A stretch of DNA of 64,000 bases, taken from assembly GCF_033118175.1 (NCBI RefSeq), contig NC_083691.1, positions 19,379,001 through 19,443,000 of the forward strand. Reading direction: 5' to 3'. Under the pieces are notes generated by a model, which had not been told where the DNA came from, searched no databases, and saw nothing but the letters and a program-made list of their open reading frames with translations. Shown here in pieces: positions 46,900-58,445 of this stretch. Both the position numbers and the translations under genes were made by a program. Source of the stretch: Dama dama (taxonomy: Eukaryota > Chordata > Mammalia > Artiodactyla > Cervidae). Within the stretch, counting starts at the first letter, position 1, and the number at the start of each line of letters is the position of its first letter.

Positions 46900-47033
46900 T
46901 TGCTTTTATATTTTATCATCACTATTCTTGGCCATGTTAGGCTGCATATGAAATTCGCTGATCAGGTGTGGAGCCTGCACCCCCTGCAATGGAAGCGTGG
47001 AGTCTTCACCATCCAACCACCACGGAAGTCCTA
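46900..47033 (-). repeat. CHR-type SINE, worn
   Basis: ggccatgttaggctgcatat, agcctgcaccccctgcaatg then tggaagcgtggagtcttcac and ccaaccaccacggaagtcc correspond to a reverse CHR SINE. Confidence 0.75.
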
Positions 47034-48153
47034 TTTTTATATTTTAAATTAACCTGGCTGTTGTATGAAAAACAGAATGCAAGAGAGACAAAGTGTAAGA
47101 GGAAGGATCCGGTAAGAGGCCATTAAGGTAACCCAGATGAGTGGCAGAAGCAGAAATACTGAAAAATGGCTGGATTTGAACCAATACTGGAAAAAGAGTT
47201 GATGGGAGGTTCGGATGGACCGGACGAGCACATGTGAAGAGGACGGGCGAAGAAACAAGGTTGTGCCTGTGCTCTGGGCCAAGGAACTGAGTAAGCAACG
47301 AAGTGAGAAGAGGGGCGGGTGGGGAGCTGGGACCAGGAATTCTGCTGTGGACACATAACTAGAGGGCACCAATGAGATGTCTAGTGGAGAGGTCTCCACC
47401 TCCACGGCCCAGCAGACTGGTGAGTATGTGACTCTGCAGCTCTGCAGGGAAGGAAAGGCTGGAGACAGAAGTTTGGAAGTCCGTAGCACACAGGTGTCCC
47501 TACGGAGCCTGGGGGACAGGTAAGCTCCCTGAGGGGAGAACAAAGAAACAAGGACTAAGCCCCAGCACCAAAGGAAGAGAGCCGAGGCTCAATCACCAAG
47601 CCACGAGGGCAAGAAAAGCCACGAAAGCAGACTGACTGGAAGGGCTAACTAGGCGACAGGAGGACAACCAGGAGAACGTGGCTTCCAGAAGCCGGCACAG
47701 CCTGGTTGAGCAGGGTGAAATGCTGCCTAAGTGATCTGCAGATGAGATCTATTTTATGGGAGAAAGCACGTCTGTCTGCACAATAAGACTCTGCAGGAAA
47801 AGCAGAACCTTCTGTCGGCCAAAGTTCTCTCTGCCATCTGCCTCATTTCCAGAGACAGTGGGAGAGACCAATCTTTCCCGATCTTGCCTCCAGAAGTGTG
47901 CTGCAATCATAAGACAAAATAAAAGACCAAGTCCCTAGCCCCAAACTTTAAAACGAGGAAGAGAGTATCTATATAAAAAGGAGACACAAAATACTTGCTA
48001 AGGTACTGTCAAATCTCATGCTAAACTAAAATAATGTATTTGCCAAACGGACAGCTGGTAAAAATACGTTACCGTCTTAAGAGGTGAAGGTAAGGAGTAA
48101 CTAGGAAGCACTATGTAACTATGCCCTTGAGATTCTGGAAAATCATGCCAAAA
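47034..48153. other. Intron, purine-rich; possible L2 remnant
   Basis: 47050-47560 is purine-rich on the plus strand and gives a 164-codon minus frame. Phrases such as ggtaacccagatgagtggca then caaggactaagccccagcac recall internal L2-like repeats, but weakly. No host gene recognised. Confidence 0.4.
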
Positions 48154-48410
48154 CATCCCAAGCAGTAATGCCTTCCCTGGTGGCTCAGTGGGTAAAGAAT
48201 CCTCCTGCAATGTAGGAGACACAGGAGACGCGGGTTCAATCCCTGGGTCAAGAAGATCCATCCCCTGGAGAAAGAAATGGCGATCCACTCCAGTTTTCCA
48301 GCCCGGAGAATCCTCATGACAGAGGAGTCTGACGGGCTGCATTCCATGGGGTCACACAGAGTCAGACATGACTGAGCGACTGAGCACTCCCATCCCAAGC
48401 AGCAGTGCCT
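48154..48410 (+). repeat. Bov-tA SINE with target-site duplication
   Basis: Forward SINE, body about 48174-48390. catcccaagcagtaatgcct (48154-48173) and catcccaagcagcagtgcct (48391-48410) are the duplicated target, with two differences. Confidence 0.94.
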
Positions 48411-48799
48411 CTGGAAGGATGTGTGCTTGTGAGTTACAACTAAGTGAAATAAGTGGCCTTGAGATTTTACACTTCTTAACACATAGTTATCTCTCTTTGC
48501 AAAGAGTTCTGTACATTTCATGCATTATGCTGAATAAGTTCCAGTTTATAAATAAGTTTATATCTTAAAAAAAACAGAAGCACTGGTGTGAGTAAATATA
48601 ACTCGTTATGTGTTTAACTCTGCCCTATGTGCAGGTACTCTGGTTCCAAGAGTACTTTCCAAATTTAAAAAATGTACGTGTTTAAAAAAAAAATCATACA
48701 TCCTCAATCAATTGACTTTATTCTTCTAATTCAAACAGCTTCCTAATAAACAAGTAATTATTCTTTTTCTCAAGTTTACACATTCATATGTGTGTGTGT
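48411..48799. other. Intron, no gene seen
   Basis: Unassigned AT-rich sequence ending in a GT repeat (48789-48800). Confidence 0.5.
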
Positions 48800-49018
48800 G
48801 CGCGCTAAGTTGCTTCAGTCGGTCCAACTCTTTTTGACCCCATGGACTGTAGCCCTCCAGGCATCTCTGTCCATGGGATTCTCCAGGCAAGAATACTGGA
48901 GTGGGTTGCCATGTCTTCCTCCAGGGGATCTCCCCGACCCAGGGATCGAGCCTGTGTCTCTTACGTCTCCTACACTGGCAGGTGAGTCCTTTACCACTAG
49001 CGCCACCTGGGAAGCCCT
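48800..49018 (-). repeat. Bov-tA SINE
   Basis: Reverse copy from gcgctaagttgcttcagtcg to gcgccacctgggaagccc, with a GT/GC dinucleotide tract at its tail side. Confidence 0.94.
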
Positions 49019-50099
49019 TACGCATCCATACACATTATCAAGCATGCCAGCCATCACGTGTCCGTCATGTGTGGTCTCCGAGCTCACTGACCCACGGGGC
49101 CTTGGAGCCCAGAAGCATTTCCAACAGGAACAGTACTCGGCACCCTGGCAGGTTTGGGCTGGGTGCCATGGGACTTGGATTCCCTCTGGAGTCCATGCAG
49201 TTGCCAAAGGTATAAATTAGGAAGAACTAACCTACGATTAAATTATATTTCAGAGGAACCCAAAGTTGAAAAACTGTTTCTGGCATTAGTCCTGAAAGCT
49301 GCAGCTGAATTAGGCCCTGGAATTTAAAAGGCAAACAAACAAACAAAAGAACAGATCCTGGTCTCTCAGAGACAGCAAAAGGGAACACTAAGAAAATGGG
49401 GAAAGAGCTGGAGAAAACCCGTTTGGTCATAAAAGACTAGCTAGCTATTGGGATAAGTAATTGGCAGAGACTATATAAATCTGAAAGTGCATTTACTCTA
49501 AAAAGACTTCAGGTACTCAAGAAAGATGGTACGGGGTAGACAGGCAAAAATCAACAAGCTGAAAGAACATTAAGCTGTCTTCATTTTCAGCACAGACTCA
49601 AAGCAGAGGGGGAAAAAAAGAGTTTTCATACCTGGTTTATAAGACGTTACTACAAATCATCATCCAAACTGCCTATATTTGGCATGAATTGCTTATTCAA
49701 CACATACTTCTCTGGTTCTATAGGCCTCAAATAAATCTCTGTGAAAAATGTCAGCCTGGTGAGTTTGATAAAATCTTAGCAAAGATGGCAGGCTTTCAGA
49801 CCCCTGGGCTCTTTCGCTCTGAAGGAGTGTCACAGAGAACAGGTTCCAAGTAAAGACAAGTGGCACCATAAACCCTCACAGTGTGCGAGGCAGCAGGGCA
49901 GAAAGATAGGTTAGGCAGGAACACGTAGGCACAAGCTGCCGCACAATGCTCAGCTGAGCAAGAACAACTCTATGCTGACCATCCACATGCGCTCAGCTGC
50001 CTAGGGGCAGTCTCTGGGTGGCTTTTTGACTTCGCTTGGCTACATCTGAACTACAGAGTTGAAACTAAGAAGATCTTCTAAGATAAGCTAACACTGTTC
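49019..50099. other. Large intron, no gene seen
   Basis: Unassigned. The short CAAA tract at 49333-49347 is simple sequence. Confidence 0.5.
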
Positions 50100-50150
50100 A
50101 AAAAGGCTGCTTCTAAAAACAAACAAACAAACAAAAAAAAGGCTGCTTCT
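50100..50150 (+). repeat. A-rich tract between 15-bp direct repeats
   Basis: aaaaaggctgcttct at 50100-50114 and 50136-50150. Between them is only aaaaacaaacaaacaaacaa-type tail sequence (50115-50135). Confidence 0.75.
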
Positions 50151-51289
50151 CACCACCTGGGCTCCCCTCTTGTGTGAAGCTCCCAGTGCTTGGAACAAAA
50201 AAAAAAACCCAGCCTGAGAAACGGATCCAGACAAGCAGAAGGGAACCGGGGTCTCCTCCAATTCTAAGTCTATCATCCCCTTCCTCCTCCTGGATTCCAG
50301 CGGTCACCTCCATGTCCACACACTCACCAGGGAGAAAGCGGCTGTCACCTGTGGTTCTTTCCTCTCCCTTCCTCCCCACATCCAAGCAATGACCAAGCCT
50401 ATCTTACAACTGTTGCCAATTGTCCCAGTTCTGCCCCTACTGCCACCATCTTTGCACAAGCTGGTGATGTGGCCTTCCTGCAAAAACAGAACTGCCCCAC
50501 CCTGCTCCACACCGAGCGGCGCCCAGCCAGAGGCTCCTCGCCAGCTGAGGACTCCCAATCCGGGCTCCGCGCTCTACTTCAGTGCTCGATCTCCCTTCCC
50601 ACTGGTGGGTTCTACACACTTCTTACACGAGGAAGGGCTCTTCGACACGAGACATCAAGAACTTGCAGGCAGCTGCTGAAGATCAAAACACAGAAAGCCC
50701 TCCTGAGAGGAAGATGGAGAGAGACCTCTCCCAGGATAAGTTCAGGGAGGGGCGGGCTGGTTTAGTCTGCCTCTCCTGACATGCCCAGACTGTAGGAAGA
50801 CTCAGCGCTGGATTGAGGGAAGGCTCTTTTCCTGACAGACACAAGTCTTTATCAGGGGACGCCTCTGGACATGCTGCCTGGCTATTCAAGGAGGATAACC
50901 CCCTGGAATCACTGCCTGCCAGATCAGACTTCTCTGAAACTACCCCAGAACCTCCCAAGCCCCAGTTTCTAAAGGGGAGGTCTGGCAAAGGTAACAAAGG
51001 GACCATGTCTCTCCTGCAGATCACCACAGCCTGTTCTTGCTGCTTCTGGGTTAGATCTGATCTAATCCATTCTCCTGGTGGCAGCCAGAAGTTAACAATC
51101 CTTCAGAAATGCAGGTCTGATCCTCTCACTCTTGCACCTGCACCACCACACCCAGCCCACAGGACCATCGTACCCTGGCTGCAGAGCACACCTTCAGCCT
51201 GAGCTACCCTGTCCCTCAAGGGCAAATGCCCAGCCACGTGTATTACCTTCTTCTGGATCTTGGCAGACAATGTTCCCTTTACTTCTAAG
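50151..51289. other. Intron, GC-richer part with CpGs at 50505-50645
   Basis: About ten CpGs in 140 bp (gagcggcgcccagccagagg and gggctccgcgctctacttc). Many overlapping frames on both strands, none recognised. This is the most GC-rich part of the 23.7-kb intron. Confidence 0.45.
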
Positions 51290-51606
51290 ACCCTTCTCCC
51301 ATTCTGCACCCCACCCTCTTCATCTAGAACACAGAACCAGCCTTCCAGTCGCTCCTCGGAAATCAACTCCTCTGGAAGGTTTCTCCAAGTATCTGCCATA
51401 CTTCCCCCCAGTTTCCATTTCCAGGTTCCTTACTTCAGTTAAGAGTGTTCATCACACTGACTGGAAACTGTCTACTTTCTTGTTTTACTTCCTAATAATG
51501 AGCTCTTCAAAGAAAGGGGTAGTACCCTATCCACTGTTACTCTGTCAACCTACAGCACTGGGCCTGACACAGCTGATACAATCAATAAACAGTTACTGAT
51601 CAAATG
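51290..51606 (+). repeat. L2 LINE 3' end
   Basis: tggaaggtttctccaagtat, gagtgttcatcacactgact, ataatgagctcttcaaagaa, ctacagcactgggcctgaca then caatcaataaacagttactg follow L2 3' UTR order exactly. Confidence 0.75.
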
Positions 51607-52549
51607 AAGACAAAAACACATAAACTAACAGGAAAACGGAAGCAGTATCTCTGAGAGGCCGGGGAGAAAAGCAACAAATGACAATTTAGGAAAATGGAGA
51701 AGCTGCTATTTGAATGACCTACATCTCACCATCAACCAAAAGAAACATCCCAAAGTGCTTCCAACAACATACCAGGTTCCTGAAGCCACAGAAAGTCAAC
51801 ATTAACAGAATATCTTCTTTTGGAGCCGGGGGAACATACACATGGTTGAGCTATTTCAAAAGAACGATCATAAATATGAAGAATTTTCATAACTGGAGGC
51901 TAACGATGATCAGAGAGAGTTTATTCCCCCAAACATCTGATCTTCTACATCCCCCATGCTCTTCTCCGCAAATCTCAGAAAAGGAGATGTGTGCTGACCA
52001 GAATCTAAGGCCAACTTTGCAGTATAGGCTTTTCTGCTTAGGTATAGGTAGGGAAGTGTCTGGCATTTGTAATAGAAGAATGCTTTAAGGAAGGAGAAAA
52101 AAAAAGGGACAAGATAGTAAACTGCATGCCATCATGGATCATGGCAATCTAAGACGGTTTCTTATACACAAAAACCCATTTTTAAAAGACAATGCGATGA
52201 CCGAAAGAGTCCTAGACTTTTCTTTTAGAGGATTAGGTCTCTTGATCACTAATAGCTGGAAGTTTAAGATTCTGAAACACTCTGAAACAAAAAACAAATG
52301 TAAATCTGAAGAATAAAGATGAATTTCTACTGATGATTTTTAATGGGATGTTAAGTAGTTTCCCATAAAAGGATGGTTAAGCATTCATTACTTTAGTGGC
52401 TCCAGGAAGTACAGTGATTTGACAAGTGAGCCACTGTGTCTAATTTATACAGCCACATGCAGGCCCAAAGTCCCTAGACACAGCCAGTTTAAAAATACAG
52501 TGTCTTTCCTTGTTCTATTTTTACCGTAACTCCTTTTTGTATCACTTAC
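51607..52549. other. Intron beside exon 52550, no gene seen
   Basis: Unassigned. The plus frame 51714-52088 (124 codons) has no recognised content. Confidence 0.5.
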
Positions 52550-52602
52550 CGGAATGTAATAGATGCCCATCTTGGGGGCTTCATTGGCGGTAAGAAGCAT
52601 TC
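52550..52602 (-). CDS. NOL10: NOL10 coding exon (53 bp)
   Basis: A short exon whose first two bases complete the split glycine codon from the previous exon, followed by 17 codons: MLLTANEAPKMGIYYIP. It matches NOL10 about residues 325-342, including the final WD40 strand (MLLTANE) and the start of the linker that leaves the propeller. The acceptor is TTTTTAG and the donor GTAAGTGAT. It sits between a 7.4-kb and a 23.7-kb intron, so a 53-bp exon must be defined across long repeat-rich introns. Frame and residues agree with both neighbouring exons. Confidence 0.94.
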
Positions 52603-53467
52603 CTAAAAATAAACACAATGAAAAAGGTAAACATAAGGGAAAAGAAAAATATTCTTCCTACTTGCTTTATATTTTGAAATGAGTGAAATGCTCAGAACAT
52701 GGTGAACGGCAGAAGAGCCAGACCAGCAGCCAGGCACCCTTGGAGTCAGGTTGTGGGCTCTGGTCCCTGACCCTCCTGGACGGGGCATCTGAAGTATCAG
52801 AAAGATCAGGTTTCCCATCTGCAAAATGCTCAGGCTGTATCAGCTAAGTGTCGAGCGGTTCCCACAGAGAAGGGCCGCCATTTTTAAGGGGGTAAGTTTT
52901 AAGCTTCAGACACACCGATAAAAGGTAGATTCGATGCACAATTATGTATTATGAAAGTTAAGATAGGGATCTTCCTGTTAATCGGGAATCAAAAAACCAA
53001 AGTAAAGCATTTACCACAAAATGTCATAGCAAAGTAGTTCCTCATGTTTGAATTAAACTTTACACCTTAATAGAAAACAAAATGGCTTAAGGGGAATGCT
53101 ATGTGTAGCTACACTAGAAAAGACCCAGATAGAATCCGACAGCCTTTACCAAGATGATTCACCCAGAGAGTGGCTGATAATTTAGTCCAGGGATCAGCGT
53201 TCTCAGAGAGTGAGAAAGGAGTGAGGGACAGCCTGCGGGATCCAGTGATGGCCCCCTGCTAACCCCAGGAGCAACAGTAACGGATCCACTACACTTCGGC
53301 ACAGAATCAGTGCGCTCAGCTGGCTCAGCCCTGGGCTCAGGTCTCTGCCACACATGCAGCCCGCTCCACCGCCCCCCACAGGGGCTCTCACGGCAGCTCC
53401 AACCCTCTTTGCCCTGTTCCAGAAGGATGCACCAAAGCAAAACTGAAGTCAGTCCTTTGTAATTTAC
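52603..53467. other. Intron, no gene seen
   Basis: 52690-52860 contains MIR-like phrases (cagaccagcagccaggcacc, ggttgtgggctctgg, gcatctgaagtatc), too worn to delimit. The rest is unassigned. Confidence 0.45.
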
Positions 53468-53600
53468 AAAACACTTCTGCGTACTTTATCTTGGTGAACA
53501 TGTGACAACTCTCTGAGGTAAGGAATATCATCCTTATTTACATATCAAAAAATAAAGCTCATATATACTGAGTTACAAGTGCTGAGCACAACATTCAGAA
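53468..53600 (-). repeat. MIR SINE fragment
   Basis: aactctctgaggtaaggaat, atcatccttatttacatatc then aaaaataaagctcatatata-type core in reverse. Worn. Confidence 0.5.
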
Positions 53601-53749
53601 CATTACAAGCTAGAGAATTTAAGAGCAAAATTTCAGTCAAGAGCTCTTGTTTTTAAATACTTTACATATCAACTTACATTACCTTCATTTAAAAAATCTA
53701 TTTGTAAAATACAACAGAAAAATCCATAGAAAGCACACATTTACATTAC

Positions 53750-53830
53750 CACACCCCCGGCCCAGGGATCAAACCCAGGTCTCCTCCATGGCAGGCAGCT
53801 TCTTTGCTGTCTGAGACGCCACGGAAGCTC
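53750..53830 (-). repeat. Bov-tA SINE, head half only
   Basis: ccagggatcaaacccaggtc then gctgtctgagacgccacgga-type end. The tail half is missing. Confidence 0.85.
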
Positions 53831-54092
53831 ACAATCCTAATTAAGTACACCAAACGTTAAGGATGATGATGCAATTCTGTGATTTAAAAAGTACTTTTGT
53901 GCTGCTCTTCTGTTAACACAAAAGCTTGCCAAAGGGATGCTCCTGAATGCTGTTAACAGAAATAACGACGCTGAGGTAGAGGAGGTTTACTGATAGTCAG
54001 AGAGCAGGAACTCAACGCTCTGCTGGCAAAGCCATGTCATACACATCAAGTCCAAAGGGCGACTGAGTCCTCAGCTGGAACCAACCTTCCCC

Positions 54093-54238
54093 AGAACACA
54101 CACACACACCTTCACCAGAACACACACACACACACACCCTTCACCACAACACACACACACACCACAACACACACACACACCTTCACCAGAACACATACAC
54201 ACACAACCTTCACCACAACACACACACACACACAGGCA
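54093..54238 (+). repeat. CA microsatellite with interspersed unit (minisatellite-like)
   Basis: CA runs alternate with ccttcaccagaa or ccttcaccacaa/accacaa blocks, forming irregular units of about 17-28 bp. Probably grown by slippage, and likely polymorphic. Confidence 0.9.
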
Positions 54239-54849
54239 CACTCGAGGAAGCAAGAAATGTACATCTAAGTGAAAGTCAAGTAAAAATCAGACACTTTCTC
54301 ATAGCTTGTAGCCTCCACAAACTCTTTCATGTGGAAACTTTTTCTGGCCCTGGAGACAACTCTTCACTGACGTTCACCACAGGAAGAAACCACCTCTACT
54401 GACCTGCGCTTCCCAAGTCTAACTGCACCATCAGAACTTCTCTGAGACCTTTAGACAGGGTTAAAAAAGAAAGTATGGAGATTGAAGACACATCTTACAA
54501 CCAGAAAGAAGGCTCCCAACAAAGACATCCCCTAAGCCCCGCCTCCCTGGCTCAACCCTGAACATTCAACAGTGAATGCTCTACAAGGAAACACACCACC
54601 CCTACCAAACAAACCACAGAAAAGCCTTGGCTCTGATTACACAGAAGAATCCAGGCTGGATGGAGCAGACTGTTTCCTACAATGAGCAGGACCTCACTTG
54701 ACCGTATATGGACAACACCGCAAGTTGACCTACTGAGAAACTGAAGTCGGGACGGTCGAAACGAGTTATAAATGAGAAAACAGCCTCACACAGCCCAGGG
54801 AACACGAGGAGTTTCTAACAAGAGGGAAGCAGGAAAGTTAACCCAGTGA
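54239..54849. other. Intron, no gene seen
   Basis: Unassigned sequence. Confidence 0.5.
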
Positions 54850-55030
54850 TGCAGTTAGTTCAGCAGAAATTAAGATGATCACAGGTAAAAGGCGAGAAGA
54901 AGGTGAAGTACCAGGCAAGGCAGTCCACCTCCACAGGTAAAAAAGTAGCTCGGGAAAGCTAGACCATTTGCTCAAGGTTACCACAGAGCTAGCTGACACT
55001 GGACTGATTCCAAAGCCCGTATAACATGGG
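54850..55030 (-). repeat. MIR SINE, worn
   Basis: The end ccatttgctcaaggttacca, cagagctagctgacactgga then ttccaaagcccg is a reverse MIR. Its left limit is uncertain. Confidence 0.55.
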
Positions 55031-55235
55031 ACTCCAAAACTCCAATGACAACTAAGATAAAGTGAAAAGACTCCTTGCACGATCAAATAAATCATTAAAA
55101 CACACAGATATAAACACCATACAGTAACATGACAACTATATTAATAACAATGTCAAACTGAAAAGCAAAAGACAATTACACGTGGTGACAATTTAAAACA
55201 CACGAACATGTGATTTATAAAACAAGAATTTCTGG

Positions 55236-55358
55236 GAATTCCCTGGTGGTCCAGTGTTTTAAGACTCCACTCTTCCAAGGCAGGGAGTGTAGGTTCGATC
55301 TCTGGCTGGCGAACTAAGACGCCACAGGCTGCTCAGTGTGACCCCCCCCAAAAAAGAA
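55236..55358 (+). repeat. CHR-type tRNA(Glu) SINE
   Basis: ggaattccctggtggtccag, ggttcgatctctggctggcg, gctgctcagtgtgacccccc, A tail. The sequence aagaatttct before and aagaattcct after look like a target duplication. Confidence 0.9.
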
Positions 55359-55431
55359 TTCCTCTAATGGAAGGAGTAATTACACTTGTGAAGAGATTGT
55401 GGGATTATGGCTTTTCCTTTAAATTTCCTTA

Positions 55432-55592
55432 CAAGGGGGCGACAGAGGATGAGATGGTTGGATGGCATCACTGACTCAATGGACACGAGTTTTTGTAAAC
55501 TCTGGGAGACAATGAAGATGGAGAAGCCTGGCATGCTGCAGTCCACAGGGTCGCCAAGAGTCGGACACAACTGGGCAGCTGAACAACAGCAC
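55432..55592 (+). mobile_element. BovB LINE 3' fragment
   Basis: gggggcgacagaggatgaga to gtcggacacaactgggcagc. Only the last coding residues (RQRMRWLDGITDSMD) and the 3' UTR remain. Confidence 0.9.
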
Positions 55593-57609
55593 TAATAATA
55601 AAAATAGGAACCTCGGAAGAGAAGGCAGAGATGGTCAGCACTGAGGAGGAAGAGCACACAGCTCCAGCGTGGACAGCGGAGTGCAGGACATGGTGTGCGG
55701 AGTGGGGCCACGGCGTGCTCCCCAGAGACACGCAGAGAACAAATCTCATCTGTCCAGGCTTTGGGGGCGAAGGACTCAGGGACGGTCACAGCTTGAAATC
55801 AGAAACATTGCTCAAGCCAGGACAACTCAAAGCATGCTCCCCAGGCCAGTCTGAAAACTGCTATCAAGCTGGCCATTAAGTGTAGAAACTGAAGAACTTA
55901 GAAACCTATATAGTGACTCGACCTTGCAGCAAGTTCCAAACATGTGACCCTTTTCCTACTAATTCATCTTTATGGTATTTGACAAAAGTATCCATCTGCA
56001 ATGGATTGGAAATTTAAAAACAAAACAAAAAACATAAAAGGCTGGTCCTTCACCAGATACATCTGAGAATCACTGCCCGGAAACGGAGGGCATCGGGTCA
56101 TCGCTGGAGCGGCTCAGAGCAGACAAGCTGTGCGGAACTGCCCCGTGCTAGAGGGGAAAGGACAGGACACGCCTTCTCATGTAGTCAACTCCTGCAGAAA
56201 GCGGGAAGCCTGAGGTTTTACTACACACGGTGCCAAGGCTAGTGATGAGCCACATCTTATTTCTCGGCAGGCTACTGGGAGGCTACTGAGAGAATAAAAG
56301 GCAACTTCAGGTCTGATGATACAGACCGCCTCCACCAGGCCTAAAAGCAGGTGAGAAACAGCCTGGATCACTGGTACAATTCTGAAGCCTGAGCAGCCTT
56401 TCTGAGTGAACATCTCCTTTTCCTTCTCCCAGTGGTTCTGGATTCCACAGGTCAGGCTGGGGCCCAGCAAGCACTGCGGACCAGGGTCGTGGGGCCGCGG
56501 CCTCAGTTTCCCAACCTGCAGGGCAGCGCCCGACGTGGAGACACTGTCTGAGCAACTGGAAGCTGAAGGAGCCGCAAAGGCAGGACCGTTTCTCAACGTT
56601 CCGAGCAGTCTGAGCATCAGAAACACAGAACAGAACAGCAAGCAGTCATGATTCGGCTTTAATTACTCCAAAATGAGTAAGGGAGAAGATAAAGAATGCT
56701 TAAGCTCATAGTGATGAAGCAAAAAAAACCTAACCAACAATGTTAAAGGGACAGAGGGTAAAGCAAGGGAAAGAGCAAAACCTGTGAACCAACCACGCTC
56801 GGTCCAAACCCCAAGACAGCTGTGGAGGGACTTGCCTTTCTGGGCTTGCCAGCTCGTGAAATAAATCATCTGGCTAGTGTTTGTGCTTGATTACGCTCTT
56901 ATAAGCTATCTGACAGTAAAGTCACTCTTCTGACCAAAACACCGTCTTAAAGATTCTACCTGCCAGGAAAGCATCCTGTGTAACAGAGAGGACTGCTGGC
57001 CACCTAGACAGAGCCATCACGCTTCTCCTTGCTCGCTCTAGGATAACCAACAGGATGGGAAATGACATGGAGAACCCGTCAGCCCTGAGCACCACCCCTG
57101 TCCCAAATATTTAACCCACAGTGCACTGGGCTGTTAGATTTCACTTCTATTTTAGAACAACAACAACAAAAATACAGGGGCCGGAGGAACAAGTAAAGGA
57201 CACCGTGAAAAATAATCACAGGAATCCAGGATGCAGAACATCTTATAAGACTACAGACCTGATGGTAGAAAACTCAGTGCCATGGAGGAAGGGGAAGAAA
57301 GGATGGGAGAGAATTCCTGATTGAAAGAAGCAGAAGACATAACAACTAAATGTAAGCCACAACCTTGGTGATAGACTAGTTTCAAATAAATGGGCTTAAA
57401 AAGGCATTTGGTGGACAAGCAGGGGAATGTGAAAATGAAAGGTATTATTAGGAAAGGACTGCTTTCTTATGTGTGGTAACAGTACTTTTGGTACCAGAAG
57501 AAGGCTTCTACTCTGGTGAGATTACAGTCACATTCCATGCCTGCAGTTGACTCTGAACATCTTGCACCTTATCAGCATTCTATACTATCAAAGCCCTCCA
57601 TGTCTGGAC
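55593..57609. other. Intron, no gene seen
   Basis: Unassigned 2 kb, GC-richer at 56080-56600. The 154-codon minus frame 56177-56641 overlaps plus frames and has no recognised domain. Confidence 0.5.
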
Positions 57610-57900
57610 AAGCCCTGCTCAACAGAAATACCATACAAGCCACATAAGTGACTAAAAATATTCTGGTAGACACATTAAAAAAAATTTTTTTAAACAGGTA
57701 AAATAAATTTGAATATATTTTTATTAACCAGTAAGTCTAAAATATTTTCACTTTAATACATAATCAATAAAAAAATTAACGATCTACTTCACATTCTTTT
57801 TTTTTTTGGTATAACATCTGAAGTCTGGTGTGTATTTTATGTTTAGAGCACATATTTCAGACTAGTTACTCTGCAAGTTCTCAGTGGCCACAGGTGAGCA
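57610..57900. repeat. hAT/MER5-like DNA transposon remnant
   Basis: gctcaacagaaataccatac, ctggtagacacattaaaaaa, ataaatttgaatatattttt, gaagtctggtgtgtatttta then tttcagactagttactctgc and ctcagtggcca form a known mammalian hAT non-autonomous element pattern. Confidence 0.6.
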
Positions 57901-58274
57901 CAAACCAGTCAGCACATAGGCTGACAACTTTCGTCACCATCTGCACCCTTCAAACTCCCACTCCTTCAATCCAACTAACCTCTTGTTCCAACTTCAGCTT
58001 CACCCGATTTTATTCACCTTTGTACTTAGCCCAAACCCCATTTTAGACCACTCAGCATCTTGAACTAGGACCCCAGCACCTTCATTAATTTCTGAATTCA
58101 TCACAATTTGACTCAGCCCTATTATAAGAAAATTCTCCCAACGATCACAGATGAATAGCTAATTACGAAGGTCCAGGGTTTCTCATCTTTCTCAGGAGAG
58201 TATCCTGTAACTTAAGAGCGAGCAGAGGCTCCATGATCGGGGGAGGCTCGCTCCAACTGAGACTCTGCCACACA

Positions 58275-58445
58275 GCAGCCGGGCGACCAACCCCAGGCAC
58301 ATATCTCAGTTTCCTCACCTTCAAAGATGTAAGAGGGAAGGAAAGGGGAAGGGAAGGGAAGGGAAGGAAGGGGGAAAGGAAGGAAAGGAATGGTAAGGGA
58401 ATCACTGACTCTCCCGGGTTATGAAAGGATTAGGTGACAACCACT
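58275..58445 (+). repeat. MIR SINE with a GGGAA-type expansion inside
   Basis: MIR phrases ggcacatatctcagtttcct then caccttcaaagatgtaag come before a (GGGAA/GGAAA)n purine tract at 58332-58399, and the copy resumes with ttatgaaaggattaggtgac. The simple repeat seems to have grown within the old SINE. Confidence 0.65.

Noticed and set aside
47049..47543. 164-codon minus-strand frame
   Set aside because: Open because the strand is pyrimidine-rich. No conserved motif, and frames on the same strand overlap it in two other phases.
54093..54238. Regularly spaced repeats considered as a CRISPR array
   Set aside because: Spacers are not unique, the units are CA microsatellite, and the genome is mammalian.
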